Shown here one piece after another: positions 27,260-36,855 of a stretch of DNA of 64,000 nucleotides; the first letter of the stretch is position 1, and the number at the start of each line of letters is the position of its first letter. Source of the stretch: Clostridium sp. 1001271st1 H5 (lineage in GTDB: Bacteria > Bacillota > Clostridia > Lachnospirales > Lachnospiraceae); NCBI RefSeq assembly GCF_005845215.1, contig NZ_SPHO01000003.1:248001-312000 (forward strand), written 5' to 3'. Made by a program: the position numbers and the translations under genes. A model generated the notes under the pieces. The model searched no databases. It had not been told where the DNA came from and saw nothing but the letters and a program-made list of their open reading frames with translations.

Positions 27260-28669
27260 ATGAAAAAAAGACCATTAGCTTTATTGACAACAGCGGCACT
27301 GCTGGCAGGTACGCTGACAGGATGCGGTTCTTCAGCGCCTGCGCCGACAGAGGCAGCTTCGAAGACAGAGGCGCCTGCCAAAGAATCCTCACAGTCAGCG
27401 GAGGGAAAGACAGGGGCTTCGGACCAGGGCGCGGCTGACGTGGATGTGTCCGGAGCCACCGGGGAAATCAATGTGTGGACCAACCTGAGCCAGAGCGAGA
27501 TGAACTTCTACGTGGAGGAATTCAATAAGCGTGTTCCGGGCGTAAAGGTGACTGTCACTGTCATGCCGGGCAACGAGTACCGCACAAAGCTTCAGAATGC
27601 ATTCCGAACAGGCACCAATGCACCGGATGTAGCTACCTTTGAGATTTCGGATTTTGGCATGTACAAGAATACCGACCTTCTGGAGAACCTGAGTACGGAA
27701 AATTACGACGCAGAGGCATTGTCCAAAGACATGATTCCCTATGTGGACGAGCTGTCCAGGGATGCGGGCGGAAATTTGAGGGGACTGTCCTACCAGGCCA
27801 CACCAGGCGGCTTCTGGTACAAGAAGGCTCTGGCAAGAGAATATCTGGGAACAGATAATCCAGAAGAATTACATGAGATGTTAAAGGACTGGGATTCCAT
27901 CATCGAAGCGGGAAAGCAGGTGTATGAGAAATCCGGCGGCAAGATAGGGCTGTTGGATGATATTGAGACGGTTGAGCAGATTTACTGCTCCTACAAAGGC
28001 GCTCCGTGGGTGGATGAGAACAACCATATTATTTCCGACGATTTCCTGATGGAACAGCTCAACCTGATGCAGCGCGTGGTTGACAACAATGTGGATGCCA
28101 GGGCAGACCAGTGGTCGGCAGGCTGGACCTCAGGCATGTATTCACAGGATATGTTCATCCTCATTGGTCTGCCGAGCTGGGCTCTTAATTTCTGTATCAA
28201 ACCGGGCATCCCTGAGGGAGAGATGGAGAAGGCAGCAGATACATGGGGCTATATGGAAGCTCCTGCGCCTTACCAGAACGGAGGTACCTGGTACGGTATA
28301 TACTCCGGTTCCAAAAACAAGGAAGCAGCCTATGCGTGGGTGAAGACAATGACCGCTGACAAGGATTACCTGGTCAATGGCCTGGCAGGACAGTTAGGCG
28401 ATTTCCCGGCTTACATACCGGCAATCGAGCAGTGTATTGAAGAAGGACATACGGACATTGTCACAGGCGACCAGCAGTATTTCCAGAGCTTCTATGACAC
28501 GGCCATGAATGTGAAGGCAGACCCTATGACCAAATATGACCGCCAGGCATGGACCAGCATGACTGCCCAGATGGATTTACTGGCAGGCGGCGGCGCAACC
28601 CCGGAGGAGGCGTGCCAGGGATTCAAGGAAGACATGCAGCGTATTTATCCTGAGATTGTAATTGACTAG
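27260..28669 (+). CDS. ABC transporter extracellular solute-binding lipoprotein (carbohydrate family)
   Basis: 469 residues from the ATG at 27260, preceded by GAAAGGGGAA. MKKRP, a hydrophobic core and the lipobox LTGC (Cys about 22) show a lipid-anchored exported protein, followed by an Ala/Glu/Ser linker. The mature part starts GEINVWTNLSQSEMNFY, typical of family 1 sugar-binding proteins. It is the first gene of an importer with two permeases and a second binding protein. The substrate is not identifiable. The sialic acid genes downstream suggest a glycan sugar. Confidence 0.9.
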   Translation: MKKRPLALLTTAALLAGTLTGCGSSAPAPTEAASKTEAPAKESSQSAEGKTGASDQGAADVDVSGATGEINVWTNLSQSEMNFYVEEFNKRVPGVKVTVTVMPGNEYRTKLQNAFRTGTNAPDVATFEISDFGMYKNTDLLENLSTENYDAEALSKDMIPYVDELSRDAGGNLRGLSYQATPGGFWYKKALAREYLGTDNPEELHEMLKDWDSIIEAGKQVYEKSGGKIGLLDDIETVEQIYCSYKGAPWVDENNHIISDDFLMEQLNLMQRVVDNNVDARADQWSAGWTSGMYSQDMFILIGLPSWALNFCIKPGIPEGEMEKAADTWGYMEAPAPYQNGGTWYGIYSGSKNKEAAYAWVKTMTADKDYLVNGLAGQLGDFPAYIPAIEQCIEEGHTDIVTGDQQYFQSFYDTAMNVKADPMTKYDRQAWTSMTAQMDLLAGGGATPEEACQGFKEDMQRIYPEIVID

Positions 28670-28723
28670 CGTGCCGGATAATGGCATACCGGATTGTGAC
28701 TGACTAATTTGTAAATAACCAGA

Positions 28724-28763
28724 AGATGCAGGGTGTGAGCTGATTCATATCCTGCATCTGTTT
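28724..28763 (+). other. Hairpin between binding-protein and permease genes
   Basis: AGATGCAGG (28724-28732) and CCTGCATCT (28751-28759) form a perfect 9-bp stem with an 18-nt loop, followed by only GTTTC. It may lower downstream expression or stabilise the upstream message, as is common in binding-protein operons. Confidence 0.5.
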
Positions 28764-28825
28764 CACGAAAAGATGGGACGGGGCCTGCAAAAGACCTTTG
28801 ACCTGCCTTTGGATGGGAGGATTTC

Positions 28826-29749
28826 ATGACGGAGAAGGGTAAGAGTATACAACCCTCTAAAAAGAGAAGCCTGGATAAGAGCAATCGGGGATTGCTTTTT
28901 ATCCTGCCGTATTTTATTATATTTTTATGCTTTACACTGTATCCCATACTGTACACGTTCAAACTCAGCTTTCACAGCTGGGACGGCCTGGGGGCATCTG
29001 TCTTTACCGGCCTTGCGAATTACAGGCGCCTTTTAAATGATACAGTGTTTTTTAAATCCATTTTCAATACAGTATTCATCGCCCTGCTGGCCATGGCGCC
29101 CCAGATGATATTCGGCCTGATTCTGGCCTTCTTGCTGAATCAGCACCGGTTCAGGGGCGGGAACATGTTTAAGACCATCTTTTATTTTCCGAACCTGGTG
29201 ACCGCTGTGTCCCTGGGCGTCCTGTTCAGCCTGCTGTTTGACTTTAAGGCGGGAAGCGTAAACAAGCTTTTGATGGCCCTGCATATCATAGGAGAGCCTG
29301 TCAACTGGAAGATGAACGGGCTGTTTACCCAGCTGATAGTTGCTTTTGTGCTGTTCTGGCAGTATTTCGGCTATTACACCATCATATTTACAGCCGGAAT
29401 CAAGGGCATACCGTATGATATTATGGAGGCGGCCGAGGTGGATGGGGCCAATAAGTTTCAGACCTTTTTCCATATTGTGCTGCCTCAGCTGCGAAATATT
29501 ATGACCTACGCCTTTGTCACATCCATTATTGGAGGACTCCAGCTTTTCGACCTGCCCTTCACCTTTGCGGGGGCAACAGGCGGACCAAGCAAATCCGTGC
29601 TGACCATGGTCATGTATATGTACAACATTGCATTCCAGAATTATGATTATGGATATGGCTCCGCTATTTCGTACGGCCTGTTTGTCATCATCATTGTATT
29701 TTCGCTTATATTTATGAAATATACGGCAGGGAAGGAGAGGAATTTTTAG
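28826..29749 (+). CDS. ABC sugar transporter permease (MalF/UgpA type)
   Basis: 307 residues with six membrane helices. The cytoplasmic EAA loop reads MEAAEVDGANKFQTFFHIVLP, the docking site for the ATPase. GGGAGG precedes the ATG. The following permease starts immediately after the stop codon. Confidence 0.92.
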   Translation: MTEKGKSIQPSKKRSLDKSNRGLLFILPYFIIFLCFTLYPILYTFKLSFHSWDGLGASVFTGLANYRRLLNDTVFFKSIFNTVFIALLAMAPQMIFGLILAFLLNQHRFRGGNMFKTIFYFPNLVTAVSLGVLFSLLFDFKAGSVNKLLMALHIIGEPVNWKMNGLFTQLIVAFVLFWQYFGYYTIIFTAGIKGIPYDIMEAAEVDGANKFQTFFHIVLPQLRNIMTYAFVTSIIGGLQLFDLPFTFAGATGGPSKSVLTMVMYMYNIAFQNYDYGYGSAISYGLFVIIIVFSLIFMKYTAGKERNF

Positions 29750-30601
29750 ATGGAAGAAAAGAAACTTAAGACGTACAGTGTAAAAACGAAATGTTTCCGG
29801 GCATTGACCTATGGGGTTCTGGTCCTGCTGGCAGTAATCTGCATTGTGCCCTTTTACAACATGATTATCAACTGTACCCATGACAACGCTGCACTGGCCA
29901 CCTCCTTTCAGATGCTGCCGGGAAAATCTCTAAAGACCAATTACCAGCACCTGGCTGCCAATGTAAACATATGGAAGGGGCTTCTTAACAGTCTTTTCAT
30001 TTCCCTTGCCAGCACAATAATTACGGTTTACGTAGGCGCGCTGACCGCCTACGGCTTTGCTAAATATAAATTTAAGTACAACAAGCAGTTATTCTGGCTG
30101 GTGCTGGCCACCATGATGCTTCCGGGCCAGCTGGGCATCATCGGGTATTTCCAGCTTATGAACAACATACATCTGCTGGACAATTACGCAGCCCTTCTTA
30201 TCACCTGTTTTGCACCGCCGGCCATGGTATTTTGGAACAGGCAGTACATTGATTCCTATGTACCGGACGAGTTGATTGAGAGCGCACGCATAGACGGGTG
30301 CGGGGAGTTCCGTATCTTCAATGAAATCATTTTTCCAATTATCATGCCGGGGGTGGCAACCCAGGCCATTTTCACCTTTGTGGAATCCTGGAATGCCTTT
30401 GTGAAGCCGTCCATCCTTTTGTTCTCACAGGACAAATTCACGCTGCCCATTCTGGTGCAGCAGATGCAGGGCGTATATAAGAATGATTATGGAACCGTAT
30501 ACATAGGAGTTGCACTGTCGGTTATTCCTATTCTTATCATGTTCGTCCTCTGTTCCAGGCGAATACTGGAAGGAGCTACTGCCGGGGCAGTGAAGGGATA
30601 G
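29750..30601 (+). CDS. ABC sugar transporter permease (MalG/UgpE type)
   Basis: 283 residues with six membrane helices. The EAA loop is ESARIDGCGEFRIFNEIIFP, with Ser in place of the first Ala. It pairs with the preceding permease, with no intergenic gap. No ATP-binding subunit is encoded in this operon, so a shared MsmX-like ATPase elsewhere must energise it. That is established for many Firmicute carbohydrate importers. Confidence 0.92.
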   Translation: MEEKKLKTYSVKTKCFRALTYGVLVLLAVICIVPFYNMIINCTHDNAALATSFQMLPGKSLKTNYQHLAANVNIWKGLLNSLFISLASTIITVYVGALTAYGFAKYKFKYNKQLFWLVLATMMLPGQLGIIGYFQLMNNIHLLDNYAALLITCFAPPAMVFWNRQYIDSYVPDELIESARIDGCGEFRIFNEIIFPIIMPGVATQAIFTFVESWNAFVKPSILLFSQDKFTLPILVQQMQGVYKNDYGTVYIGVALSVIPILIMFVLCSRRILEGATAGAVKG

Positions 30602-30631
30602 AGTGTGTCTGAGAAGGCTGTGAGGGAAGGT

Positions 30632-31963
30632 ATGAGGGGTTTGAGATATTCAGCAATATGGATTTTGGTTTTGGCCGCTGTCTTTGGAATAGGGGCGTGC
30701 AGCAGGTCGGAAAAGGACTGGGATGTCCGGGCGGAGATTCCGCCGGAAGTTCCGGCTGCTGCAGAGGGCGTGCCGGGGGACAGACCAGTTATACGGCTGT
30801 GGCATATCTATGGAAGCGATGACGACCAGGCAGCGCGTATCATGGAGCAGCTGACCAGGGAGGCAGAGGAAAAATTCAATGTTGTTATACAGGTGGATAC
30901 AGCTGAAAATGAAGGGTATAAGACGAAGATTAAGGCAGCGGCTGCTGCCAATGAGCTTCCGGATATCTTTTATACCTGGAGCCATGAGTTTCTGAAACCC
31001 ATGGTGGACGCGGGCAAGGTGCTGGAGGTAAGCCGGTATTACAGCGATGATTTCCAGAGTCATCTGAACGATGCCATGATGAAGGGAATTCAGTTTGACG
31101 GCGGGACATATGCGCTGCCGCTGGACAGTTCCGTGGCCATGATGTATTACAACATGGAGATGATGGATTGTTTTGGTTTGGAAATACCTGTGACCTGGGA
31201 CGAATTTGTCCAGGTATGCCAGACATTTGTGGATAACGGCATAACGCCTATGCCCGTGGGGGGCAATGAGCCATGGACCATTGCCATGTACTATGACCTT
31301 CTGGCACTGAGGGAAGTGGGTCCTGAAAAGGTTGCGGATGCAGCTGCAAAGCGGACGGATTACAGCGACCCGGGATTTCTGGAGGCTGCCAGAAAACTGC
31401 GGCAACTGGTGGATATGGGGGCATTTACAGCTGATTCCGCCACTGCGCTCCGGGAGGAGGCGGAGGCCCTGTTCATGCAGGGACAGACCCCCATGTATCT
31501 CAACGGCAGCTGGACCTCATCCCGTGTCTACCGGGAGACATCCAGGGTGGCCGGCAAGGTGAAGGCCGCACCCTTTCCTGAAACCGGGTCCGGGAAATCC
31601 ACCATATATGATTTCACCGGAGGGCCGGACAGCGCTTTCGCAGTGAGCAGCCGGACAGAGGACCCGGATCTCACCGTGGACCTGGCGGAGTATCTGGCCA
31701 TGGGGCTGGCTGTGGAGCTTTACAAATGCAAGTCAAACGACCTTCCCTATATCAATGTGGACACCGGGGACGCCGGACTGAACCCGCTTATGCAGGAGAT
31801 TCATGAGTATACGGACCACGCCCGCAGCTATACCATATGGTGGGATAATCTTCTGGAGGGAACCGATGCAGCCAGATACCTGGACAGCCTGGAGCTTCTC
31901 TTCAGGGGGGATATTACACCCGGGGAATTCATAGACAGGATGAACGGGTTAAAGGAAGAGTGA
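30632..31963 (+). CDS. Second ABC solute-binding lipoprotein
   Basis: 443 residues from the ATG at 30632. A GTG at 30605 is an alternative that would add nine residues, but the ATG gives a normal signal peptide (MRGLRYS, then a hydrophobic stretch) and has GAGG seven bases upstream. The lipobox is GIGAC. The mature protein begins PVIRLWHIYGSDDDQAARI and has the family 1 sugar-binding pattern (DIFYTWSHEFL, later MYLNGSWTSSRV). It differs strongly from the binding protein at 27260, so the operon carries two receptors or one receptor plus a sensor-coupled protein. Confidence 0.87.
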   Translation: MRGLRYSAIWILVLAAVFGIGACSRSEKDWDVRAEIPPEVPAAAEGVPGDRPVIRLWHIYGSDDDQAARIMEQLTREAEEKFNVVIQVDTAENEGYKTKIKAAAAANELPDIFYTWSHEFLKPMVDAGKVLEVSRYYSDDFQSHLNDAMMKGIQFDGGTYALPLDSSVAMMYYNMEMMDCFGLEIPVTWDEFVQVCQTFVDNGITPMPVGGNEPWTIAMYYDLLALREVGPEKVADAAAKRTDYSDPGFLEAARKLRQLVDMGAFTADSATALREEAEALFMQGQTPMYLNGSWTSSRVYRETSRVAGKVKAAPFPETGSGKSTIYDFTGGPDSAFAVSSRTEDPDLTVDLAEYLAMGLAVELYKCKSNDLPYINVDTGDAGLNPLMQEIHEYTDHARSYTIWWDNLLEGTDAARYLDSLELLFRGDITPGEFIDRMNGLKEE

Positions 31964-31986
31964 GCAGATGACAGGAGGGAAACAGG

Positions 31987-33144
31987 ATGGAAGTAAGATA
32001 TGTAACGGACCGGTATGACACTCTTTGTGCTAAATACAGACAGGATTATAAAGACAATCCGGCGTATTTGTACTGCGGGGTGGCGGACATGGACCTGGCG
32101 CCGCCAAAGCAGATTCTGGATGCCATGAAAAGAAGACTGGACCATGGCGTCTTTGGCTATACCGAACTGCCGGACGAATATGAGAAGCTGATTGCAGGCT
32201 GGATGAAAGAGCAGTACCATTGTGAGGCAGAGCCGGAGTGGGTGCTGTTTTCCCCCAGAATCAACATGGCCCTTAACATGGCGGTAGATACCTTTACGGA
32301 GCCGGGGGATTCTATTATTGTGAACACGCCGGCCTATCCCGCCCTGACAGGGGCGGTGGAAAAATGGGGCCGGATTTTAAAGGAAAGTCCCCTGATTTTC
32401 GAAGGCGGGCGGTTTACCATTGATTTTGACGGTCTGGAGCGTCTGGCGGACCAGGGAACCAGGGCATACATCCTCTGCAATCCCCATAACCCCACGGGCA
32501 GAGTGTGGGAGGAAGAGGAGCTGTCAGGCATTATTTCCTTTTGCAGACGCCATGACCTGCTTCTGCTGTCAGACGATATACACGGGGATTTTGTGTGGCC
32601 GGGCCATGTGTATACGCCCCTCTTGAAGATGTATGATAATCCGGAACAGGAAAAGGCCATTGTGTTCAATTCCCTGACAAAAACCTTCAATGTCCCGGGA
32701 CTGATTTTTTCCAACATCATTCTGCCGAATCCGGAAATGCGCCGCGCCATGGCAAAAACCATAGACCGGTGGGGGCTTCACAACCCCAATGTGTTTGCGG
32801 CCGACATCCTTAAACCGGCTTACAGGGAATGCGGGGAGTGGATGAGCGGGATGCGGGCGCAGATTTATGAAAACATTAAGGCGGCCCAGTCATTCATCAG
32901 CCGGGAACTGCCCTGGCTGGACGCCTATGTGCCTGACGGCACCTATCTCATGTGGATTGGATACGGACGCACCGGCTTATCCGAGGAGGATATGCAGGGT
33001 CTGCTGGAAGAAAAGGGCCGCCTGATACCGCTTATGGGCACTCATTTTAAGGAGGCCGGCAGAGGGTATTTCAGACTGAACATGGGGACCTGCGGGGAAC
33101 AGGTAAACAATATACTTGAGAGACTGAGACTGTGCTGGACGTAG
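31987..33144 (+). CDS. MalY/PatB family PLP-dependent aminotransferase/C-S lyase
   Basis: 385 residues of fold-type I PLP enzyme: CNPHNPTGRVW, LLSDDIHGDFVWPGH and the lysine-containing SLTKTFNVPGL. Members cleave cystathionine-like substrates or act as regulators (MalY). It follows the ABC operon by 23 bp with a good AGGAGG, so it is likely co-transcribed. Its connection with sugar import is unclear. Confidence 0.88.
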   Translation: MEVRYVTDRYDTLCAKYRQDYKDNPAYLYCGVADMDLAPPKQILDAMKRRLDHGVFGYTELPDEYEKLIAGWMKEQYHCEAEPEWVLFSPRINMALNMAVDTFTEPGDSIIVNTPAYPALTGAVEKWGRILKESPLIFEGGRFTIDFDGLERLADQGTRAYILCNPHNPTGRVWEEEELSGIISFCRRHDLLLLSDDIHGDFVWPGHVYTPLLKMYDNPEQEKAIVFNSLTKTFNVPGLIFSNIILPNPEMRRAMAKTIDRWGLHNPNVFAADILKPAYRECGEWMSGMRAQIYENIKAAQSFISRELPWLDAYVPDGTYLMWIGYGRTGLSEEDMQGLLEEKGRLIPLMGTHFKEAGRGYFRLNMGTCGEQVNNILERLRLCWT

Positions 33145-33197
33145 GGCTGGGTGAAACCGGTTTTAGCGTCCGGCATTAGCCGGTTATGGGGACGTAT

Positions 33198-35009
33198 ATG
33201 AAAGGATTATGTGAGAACATAAAAGGGGCCGGTGACTGGTTGTTCCATGAGCATATTTCACGAAGAATCATGGCTGTATTCGTGTTTTTTTTCCTAATCA
33301 GTTTTTTTCTGACCTATTCCCTGTATTCATGGGCAGCCGGCAAACAGGAGGATTCCATGATGGAGCAGTCCTCGGTGCAGATGGTGACCGCGGTCAGGAA
33401 CAATCTGGACGAGATGGTCCTCAATGTGAATGATGATTTTAACATGCTGTTAAAGGGAGGCACCCTGGATGTGGTAAATCATCTTCCAAGACCTGAGGAC
33501 AGAAAGACATATGACAATATGCTGTTTACCGCCCTTGACAGCAACCACTATCTGGAGTCCATTTATCTTCTGGATTTTTCGGCCCATCTGTATGGCGTTG
33601 ATAAGCATGACATGAAGAGGCTCAGCGTGGATTCCACATTAAAGTGTCCGTGGTACAAACGGGCCCTGGAAGCAGGGGGAAGCTATATACTGGAGTATGA
33701 GGCGGGCGGCATTTTCTATAAAAGATATAATTCCAGATTTGTATCCGTCATCCGGGCCATAAACAGCCTGGAGACCCAGAAGCCCCAGGGATTCATCATC
33801 ATGAATATTCCCACGGACGCCATAGCGGACATCTGCGGCGCGGCAGCTTATGGCAGCCAGGCTATGATAGGACTGATGGACCAGGATGGAAACCTGATTG
33901 CAGGCACGTCCGGTTTCGAATACCATGATTCCCTCAAGCAGCTGGCCGGAACCTGCAATAGGGAGAACCTTCTGGTGAGCCGGAAGGGGGATGGGGAGTA
34001 TACCACCGCCCTTTACCTGCCGGATTATGGATGGCGCCTGATTGCCAGGATACCTTATCAGGTAAACCGGAGCACCTTTGGGGACCTGTTTCTGATTGCC
34101 ACCCTTATTTTCCTGGTGAATGTGGTGCTGATGCTTTTTGGGTCCCTTTATATATCCAAGTCCGTATCCAATCCTATCTATGCGCTGATTGGCGTGATGA
34201 ACACGGTGAAGGACCGGAATTTCAAGAAGATACCCGTAAAATATCCAAAAAGCGAGATTGGGATTTTACAGACAAATTATAACAACATGGTGGATGAGAT
34301 ATCCTCCCTGCTCTCCAGGCTGGTGGAGGAGCAGAAAATCAAGGAAAAGGCAGAGCTCCATGCATTGTTTGAACAGGTAAAGCCCCATTTCCTTTACAAT
34401 ACACTGGATGCCATCGGTTATATGGCCCTGACTGAGGAGCCATCCCAGACCTATGAGGCCATAGAAACCCTGGGCAGCTTTTACCGGCAGAGCCTGAGCC
34501 AGGGAGAGCAGATGATTTCTGTTGAAAAGGAGACCGCTATTGTAAGTGATTATGTAACGCTTTTGAGGCTCAGGTACGGGGATTTGTTTGACGTGGAATA
34601 CCAGGTGGATGAAAGCTGCCTCAGGGTACTGGTGCCCCACCTGATTCTCCAGCCCCTGGTGGAAAATGCCGTGTATCACGGAATCAAACCAATGGGCGGA
34701 AACGGGCGTATCCGTATCCGGATTGGGCCGGAGGAGGGGAGCCGGATGAAAATACAGGTTCAGGACAACGGAGTGGGCATAGATGGGCTTACCTTGTCAA
34801 AACTTCAGGACTATCATAAAATATGGAATATTGACATTGACGTGTCGGGAACCGGGATTGGCCTGATTGGCACCATACAGAGAATCGTACTGATATACGG
34901 TGAGCAGGCATCCTACCAGATTAGAAGCGTGCCGGAGGGCGGGACGGAAGTCACATTCCTTCTGCCGGTGACTTACGGGGGAGAAGAGGACCATGGAGAC
35001 AGAATATGA
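33198..35009 (+). CDS. YesM-type sensor histidine kinase
   Basis: 603 residues from the ATG at 33198 (GGGGA eight bases before it, while the in-frame ATG at 33186 has no ribosome site). It has a membrane helix at about 25-47, a large extracellular sensor domain (about 50-295), a second helix near 300 and a HAMP region. The His_kinase block EQVKPHFLYNTLDAI carries the phospho-acceptor His, and HATPase motifs PLVENAVYHGIKP and GTGIGL follow. Kinases of this class usually sit beside sugar ABC importers and sense their ligand, as here. It overlaps the regulator by 17 bp. Confidence 0.93.
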   Translation: MKGLCENIKGAGDWLFHEHISRRIMAVFVFFFLISFFLTYSLYSWAAGKQEDSMMEQSSVQMVTAVRNNLDEMVLNVNDDFNMLLKGGTLDVVNHLPRPEDRKTYDNMLFTALDSNHYLESIYLLDFSAHLYGVDKHDMKRLSVDSTLKCPWYKRALEAGGSYILEYEAGGIFYKRYNSRFVSVIRAINSLETQKPQGFIIMNIPTDAIADICGAAAYGSQAMIGLMDQDGNLIAGTSGFEYHDSLKQLAGTCNRENLLVSRKGDGEYTTALYLPDYGWRLIARIPYQVNRSTFGDLFLIATLIFLVNVVLMLFGSLYISKSVSNPIYALIGVMNTVKDRNFKKIPVKYPKSEIGILQTNYNNMVDEISSLLSRLVEEQKIKEKAELHALFEQVKPHFLYNTLDAIGYMALTEEPSQTYEAIETLGSFYRQSLSQGEQMISVEKETAIVSDYVTLLRLRYGDLFDVEYQVDESCLRVLVPHLILQPLVENAVYHGIKPMGGNGRIRIRIGPEEGSRMKIQVQDNGVGIDGLTLSKLQDYHKIWNIDIDVSGTGIGLIGTIQRIVLIYGEQASYQIRSVPEGGTEVTFLLPVTYGGEEDHGDRI

Positions 35010-36606
35010 CCAGCTTTTAAAAGTAATGTTTGTGGATGACGAGGAGAAGACCAGGAAACTTCTCAGGGTGTTTGTGGACTGGCAGTCCATCGGATACCAG
35101 CCCGTGGGGGACGCGGCCAGCGCCAACCAGGCCATGGAGCTCATAGGGGAGGAACATCCCGATGTGGTTATCACCGACATTGAGATGCCTTATATCAATG
35201 GTCTGGAGTTTGCGCAGATGCTGTCCGAGGAATACCCCCAGATAGTGGTCATTGTGCTGACTGCCCATGACCTGTTCCAGTATGCGCAGAAGTCCGTGGA
35301 GCTTGGGATTAAGAGCTTCCTGCTAAAGCCCATACGGAGGGCGGAGCTGATTGAGGTCATGAAGGACGTACGGGCGGATATCATGGAGGAGCGCAGGGCT
35401 GTCTTTGAGTTCGAGGGGCTTAAGAGGAGGATTGCGGAGTCCAGGATGCTGATTGTCCAGAATTTCCTGAACAATCTGCTTCTAAACAAGGCGGACCAGG
35501 AAAATCTGTGGGAAACTATCCGGTACTATGACATCCCTCTGAGCCGGGAGGCAGGATACTACAATGTGATGGTACTGATGCCGGAGAAGCACAATGACCC
35601 GGAGGAGGACGAGCTGAGAAGGCAGCAGTGCATGGAAATCCTGTCCGCAGCAGTAAGCCGCCTAACGGATGTGATGCTGCTAAAGGACATACACCAGAAC
35701 CTGATTCTCCTGAGCCAGAATAAAAAAATCAGCCTTATGTCCTACGGAGCCCATTTCACTGTCCTGATTAAGGAAAAACTGTCCATGGGAATCTATGCCG
35801 GCTGCGGGAATCCCGTGGATGCCCTGGAGGAAATACGATGTAGCTATAAGCAGGCCTACAAAAACGCTATGATTGCCAGCTACAGCCACAACCAGGCCTT
35901 TCTCTCATCAGGCAGTGAATCCGACATGGGAGGTCTGCAGGAGCTGATTCAGACCCTGACAGAGGAACTTCCCCTGTATCTGGGGATACCTGCCGGGGAT
36001 AAGGTGCGGCAGTTGGTGGATACGGCCTATGGGACACTTAAGGGTTTGCCTGAGAGCAGTCTTTCAGACTATCTTGTCATATCCTATTCCATTGTCAACG
36101 TGACCCTGTCCACTCTTAGCGACAATGGAATCCCTTATATAGAGATATACAGTACGGACCACCTTCCCTATGAGAAGATACTCCGACTGACCGGGGCAGG
36201 GGAGATTGAAACGTATATAAGGCAGTTTACGGACTTTACGGTCTGCCAGATAGAAGAATACATGAATAAGAAGAACACCATGCTGGTCCACCGGATTGTC
36301 CAGTACATGAACGAGCATATGGATGATTCCACCTTATCACTGGCCAAGATTTCCAAGATTAACTATATTAATAACTCCTATCTCAGCAGGACGTTTAAGT
36401 CTGTCATGGGAATTAATTTCATGGATTATCTGGTGTCCATCCGCATAGAGGCTGCCAAAAAGCTTCTGGAGGGCACGGACCAGAGGATATACGAGGTGGC
36501 CCGCAGTGTGGGCATTGAGGACCCCAACTATTTTTCCAAGTTTTTTAAAAAGCATACCCAGGAAACGCCGGCCCAGTACCGGGAGCGCTGTCAGGAAGCC
36601 TTGTAG
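34993..36606 (+). CDS. AraC-type response regulator (YesN family)
   Basis: 537 residues. Receiver domain 1-125 with phospho-acceptor Asp62 in VVITDIEMP and Lys in FLLKPI. The long middle region has no recognised domain. The C-terminal AraC double HTH ends SVGIEDPNYFSKFFKKHTQETPAQ in the genome-typical manner. It is the partner of the kinase at 33198 and the likely activator of the ABC operon, perhaps also of the nan operon that starts 250 bp downstream. Confidence 0.93.
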   Translation: METEYDQLLKVMFVDDEEKTRKLLRVFVDWQSIGYQPVGDAASANQAMELIGEEHPDVVITDIEMPYINGLEFAQMLSEEYPQIVVIVLTAHDLFQYAQKSVELGIKSFLLKPIRRAELIEVMKDVRADIMEERRAVFEFEGLKRRIAESRMLIVQNFLNNLLLNKADQENLWETIRYYDIPLSREAGYYNVMVLMPEKHNDPEEDELRRQQCMEILSAAVSRLTDVMLLKDIHQNLILLSQNKKISLMSYGAHFTVLIKEKLSMGIYAGCGNPVDALEEIRCSYKQAYKNAMIASYSHNQAFLSSGSESDMGGLQELIQTLTEELPLYLGIPAGDKVRQLVDTAYGTLKGLPESSLSDYLVISYSIVNVTLSTLSDNGIPYIEIYSTDHLPYEKILRLTGAGEIETYIRQFTDFTVCQIEEYMNKKNTMLVHRIVQYMNEHMDDSTLSLAKISKINYINNSYLSRTFKSVMGINFMDYLVSIRIEAAKKLLEGTDQRIYEVARSVGIEDPNYFSKFFKKHTQETPAQYRERCQEAL

Positions 36607-36617
36607 GCTTCCTTTTT
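36593..36617 (+). terminator. Terminator overlapping the response regulator stop
   Basis: AGGAAGCC-TTGTA-GGCTTCC followed by TTTTTG. The stop codon lies in the loop. Confidence 0.82.
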
Positions 36618-36741
36618 GTATTTATGAAGAAACAAGGAACGTTTTATTGTGCATAATATCCAAATCAACTGTTGAAAACTTGTATAATATGGCACCCTGA
36701 TTTAAAAATAATGAAAGAACTTTCTGAACAATCCAAGTCTA

Positions 36742-36769
36742 TTGAAAATAAAATCAAACCTGCTATACT
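36742..36769 (+). promoter_or_regulatory. Promoter of the nan operon
   Basis: TTGAAA (36742-36747), a 16-bp spacer ending in TGC, then TATACT (36764-36769): an extended -10 promoter. The leader of about 80 bases contains a hairpin (AGCGGC at 36786, GCCGCT at 36805) and a 15-bp direct repeat (36812-36826 and 36830-36844). Confidence 0.65.
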
Positions 36770-36855
36770 AAGGCTACAAGAGATAAGCGGCCGGAACAAA
36801 CAGAGCCGCTCAGTACTGATAACAAGCTAAGTGCTCATAACAAGGAGGAACGCAT

